NCBI GenBank assembly: GCA_003972855.1
Contig: QOAS01000024.1
Location: 1-6,326 of the forward strand
Length of the DNA: 6,326 bases
Source of the DNA: Gammaproteobacteria bacterium
Lineage (GTDB): Bacteria; Aquificota; Aquificia; Aquificales; QOAS01
Reading direction: 5' to 3'
In this document: in pieces, positions 5,586-6,326 of the stretch
How positions within the stretch are numbered: the stretch's first letter is position 1
How the letters are laid out: each line of letters opens with the position of its first letter
The notes under the pieces: generated by a model
The model's database searches: none
What the model was told of the DNA's origin: nothing
What the model saw: only the letters and a program-made list of their open reading frames with translations
Translations under genes and position numbers: made by a program

Positions 5586-6056
5586 CTACTCCAAATGTTT
5601 AATCATTGCGGTTTCATCGCAGGTGGGAAATTTGGGACAATTTAAACAGTCAGTCCAAACCTTGTGGGGAAGCAAAGTTTTATCTATCTCCTTAAAGCCT
5701 AATTTTTTAAAAAACTCAACTTGGTAGGTTAAAACGAAGACCTTTTTTAGTTCCAATTCTTTGGCTTCTTCCAAACACCGGAGGACTAACTTTTTTCCTA
5801 TACCCCTTCTGTGGACTTCCTTTTTTACAGCCAAACTTCGGATTTCCGCCAAATCTTCCCAAGTAATGTGCAAAGCACAGCACCCCAAAATTTGTCCGTT
5901 TCGTTCGTATACCCAAAAGTCCCTAATGTTGTCATACAGATTGTTCAAACTTACGGGTAGAAGTAAACCTTCCTTTGCGTAAAAGTTTATAAGCCCGTGA
6001 ATGGAAACCGCATCTTTGGGTTTGGCTTTTCTAATCATTCCCTCGGAAGTTTGCAT
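5586..6056 (-). CDS. argA: ArgA-like N-acetylglutamate synthase (stand-alone GNAT acetyltransferase)
   Basis: A 156-aa GNAT acetyltransferase that by family resemblance acetylates glutamate from acetyl-CoA, the first step of arginine synthesis. It is the short form lacking the amino-acid-kinase domain of E. coli ArgA. Diagnostic stretches: LINFYAKEGLLLPVSLNNLY (22-41), WEDLAEIRSLAV (66-77), the acetyl-CoA pyrophosphate loop HRRGIG (82-87), TYQVEFFKKLGFKEIDK (110-126), and the tail KVWTDCLNCPKFPTCDETAM (132-151) with Cys137, Cys140 and Cys146, a family-typical C-x2-C-x5-C cluster that could bind metal or form a disulfide. Two starts are possible: M1 (6056), or M7 (6038, giving MIRKAKPKDA, which is where the GNAT fold begins). 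Neither has a well-spaced Shine-Dalgarno. It heads the unit with the acyltransferase. Assignment as a different GNAT enzyme is less likely. Confidence 0.8.
   Translation of the reverse strand: MQTSEGMIRKAKPKDAVSIHGLINFYAKEGLLLPVSLNNLYDNIRDFWVYERNGQILGCCALHITWEDLAEIRSLAVKKEVHRRGIGKKLVLRCLEEAKELELKKVFVLTYQVEFFKKLGFKEIDKTLLPHKVWTDCLNCPKFPTCDETAMIKHLE
5589..5592 (-). promoter_or_regulatory. Shine-Dalgarno of the acyltransferase gene inside the end of argA
   Basis: On the minus strand GGAG spans the last Leu-Glu codons of the upstream gene, 6 nt before the acyltransferase ATG at 5582. It fixes the start and implies translation coupled to termination on the upstream gene. Confidence 0.65.
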
Positions 6057-6065
6057 ACAAGTTTC

Positions 6066-6071
6066 ATAATT
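6066..6071 (-). promoter_or_regulatory. Weak -10-like element before the ArgA-like gene
   Basis: On the minus strand AATTAT (6071 to 6066) matches TATAAT at 4 of 6 and lies 9 nt before the ATG at 6056, the same spacing as the bioH -10. No convincing -35 was found. If translation actually begins at the second ATG (6038), the leader would be about 20 nt instead. Confidence 0.25.
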
Positions 6072-6177
6072 AAAAACGAAAGATTTAAAGTTCCCCGTTG
6101 AGGTGGATGATTTTTTTAACCTTTTGGGATTTTTGTTAATCTCACCTTAGTCCCGTAATGGTTAGAATAACGCATTT

Positions 6178-6225
6178 TGACGTTATGACGTTCAAATGTT
6201 TGTATGTTCTGACGTTTAGACGGTG
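6178..6225. repeat. Degenerate 8-bp tandem repeat, six units
   Basis: Six consecutive octamers in one register: TGACGTTA (6178), TGACGTTC (6186), AAATGTTT (6194), GTATGTTC (6202), TGACGTTT (6210) and AGACGGTG (6218). A is invariant at position 3, G at position 5 and T at position 7; position 4 is always C or T. The core TGACGTT is exact in units 1, 2 and 5, at offsets 0, 8 and 32. The block is in non-coding DNA 120 bp upstream of the ArgA-like gene. It could be an iteron-like array of protein-binding sites or a decaying simple repeat. Confidence 0.6.
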
Positions 6226-6260
6226 TAATTTGAAACCTTTGGAGGAGTAAGTTAGAAGTT

Positions 6261-6293
6261 ATCAAGTAATGTTTGGTATTTACACAACTTGAT
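6261..6293. repeat. Interrupted palindrome (7+3 bp), possible operator
   Basis: ATCAAGT (6261-6267) and ACTTGAT (6287-6293) are perfect inverted copies. Inside them, after 2-nt mismatched positions on both sides, TGT (6270-6272) and ACA (6282-6284) continue the dyad around a 9-nt centre. The symmetry of the spacing makes a dimeric-regulator site or an RNA hairpin plausible. Confidence 0.4.
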
Positions 6294-6297
6294 GGTT

Positions 6298-6316
6298 AGT
6301 GAAAATTAACTTCACT
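6298..6316. repeat. Small hairpin with 6-bp arms
   Basis: AGTGAA (6298-6303) and TTCACT (6311-6316) flank a 7-nt loop. No T-tract follows, so it is not a terminator on the plus strand. It partly overlaps a further ACTTGA half-site (6314-6319), related to the preceding dyad. Confidence 0.3.
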
Positions 6317-6326
6317 TGACGAACGG

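Larger units (their letters stand above)
6057..6326. other. Non-coding stretch at the window's right edge
   Basis: 270 bp without a convincing gene on either strand. The left part should hold the promoter of the minus-strand ArgA-like gene. The middle holds the 8-bp repeat block and the right part the dyads. TTGACG hexamers at 6177-6182 and 6316-6321 resemble -35 elements but lack good -10 partners at normal spacing within the window. GGAGGAG (6241-6247) resembles a Shine-Dalgarno, yet no ATG, GTG or TTG lies 5-9 nt downstream. Confidence 0.6.

Noticed and set aside
6208..6238. A segment ending in TTTGAAAC that resembles the end of some type I CRISPR direct repeats
   Set aside because: Only one copy is present, with no spacer-repeat periodicity in the remaining 88 bp of the window.
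6158..6250. 30-codon ORF on the plus strand, ATG to TAA, spanning the octamer repeats
   Set aside because: There is no Shine-Dalgarno or clear -10 box before it, no recognisable motif, and the 8-bp repeat is out of phase with codons; most likely chance.
6274..6286. Possible DnaA box (ATTTACACA) near AT-rich repeats, suggesting a replication origin
   Set aside because: Three mismatches to TTATCCACA, no second box, and no dnaA or dnaN nearby; insufficient for an origin call.

Overview
The window reads as chromosomal core-genome DNA of a thermophilic bacterium, most likely Aquificota or a close deep-branching relative. This rests on the EF-G sequence (an Aquifex-like N terminus, and Lys/Glu-rich surfaces), the moderately AT-rich composition, the very tight gene packing and the mix of families. 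It is an inference from memory of these families, not a database match. I see no mobile element, CRISPR array, tRNA or rRNA, and no sign of recent transfer. No obviously new multi-gene system is visible; the unusual content lies in gene overlap, start-site architecture and one non-coding repeat block.

Layout. (1) Positions 1-2470, plus strand: the 3' part of rpsG (ribosomal protein S7), a hairpin/T-tract terminator that begins inside the last rpsG codons, and a complete fusA (EF-G, 700 aa) with a strong Shine-Dalgarno. The usual next gene, tuf, is absent. (2) 2556-3218, plus strand: an exported ferritin-like DUF2202 protein. (3) 3215-4445, minus strand: bioH then bioC, the esterase and methyltransferase that open and close the methyl-ester disguise used in pimelate synthesis for biotin. 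They overlap by 74 bp in different frames. (4) 4473-4952, plus strand: a small unrecognised lipoprotein, divergent from bioH with only 27 bp between start codons. (5) 4929-6056, minus strand: an ArgA-like N-acetylglutamate synthase followed 3 bp later by a DUF374-type acyltransferase, clearly one transcription unit. (6) 6057-6326: no convincing gene. It holds an 8-bp-periodic degenerate tandem repeat (6178-6225) and a cluster of dyads (6261-6319), probably regulatory for something beyond the window edge.

How the parts relate. rpsG/fusA serve translation, bioH/bioC cofactor synthesis, the ArgA-like gene arginine synthesis, and the acyltransferase and two exported proteins the envelope. Convergent neighbours overlap by 4 bp (3215-3218) and 24 bp (4929-4952). 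A recurring theme is that genes heading a transcription unit (DUF2202 gene, bioH, lipoprotein, perhaps argA) have no Shine-Dalgarno and carry a -10-like hexamer 9-12 nt before the start codon, which suggests leaderless mRNAs. The acyltransferase gene (second in its operon) and fusA do have Shine-Dalgarno sequences.
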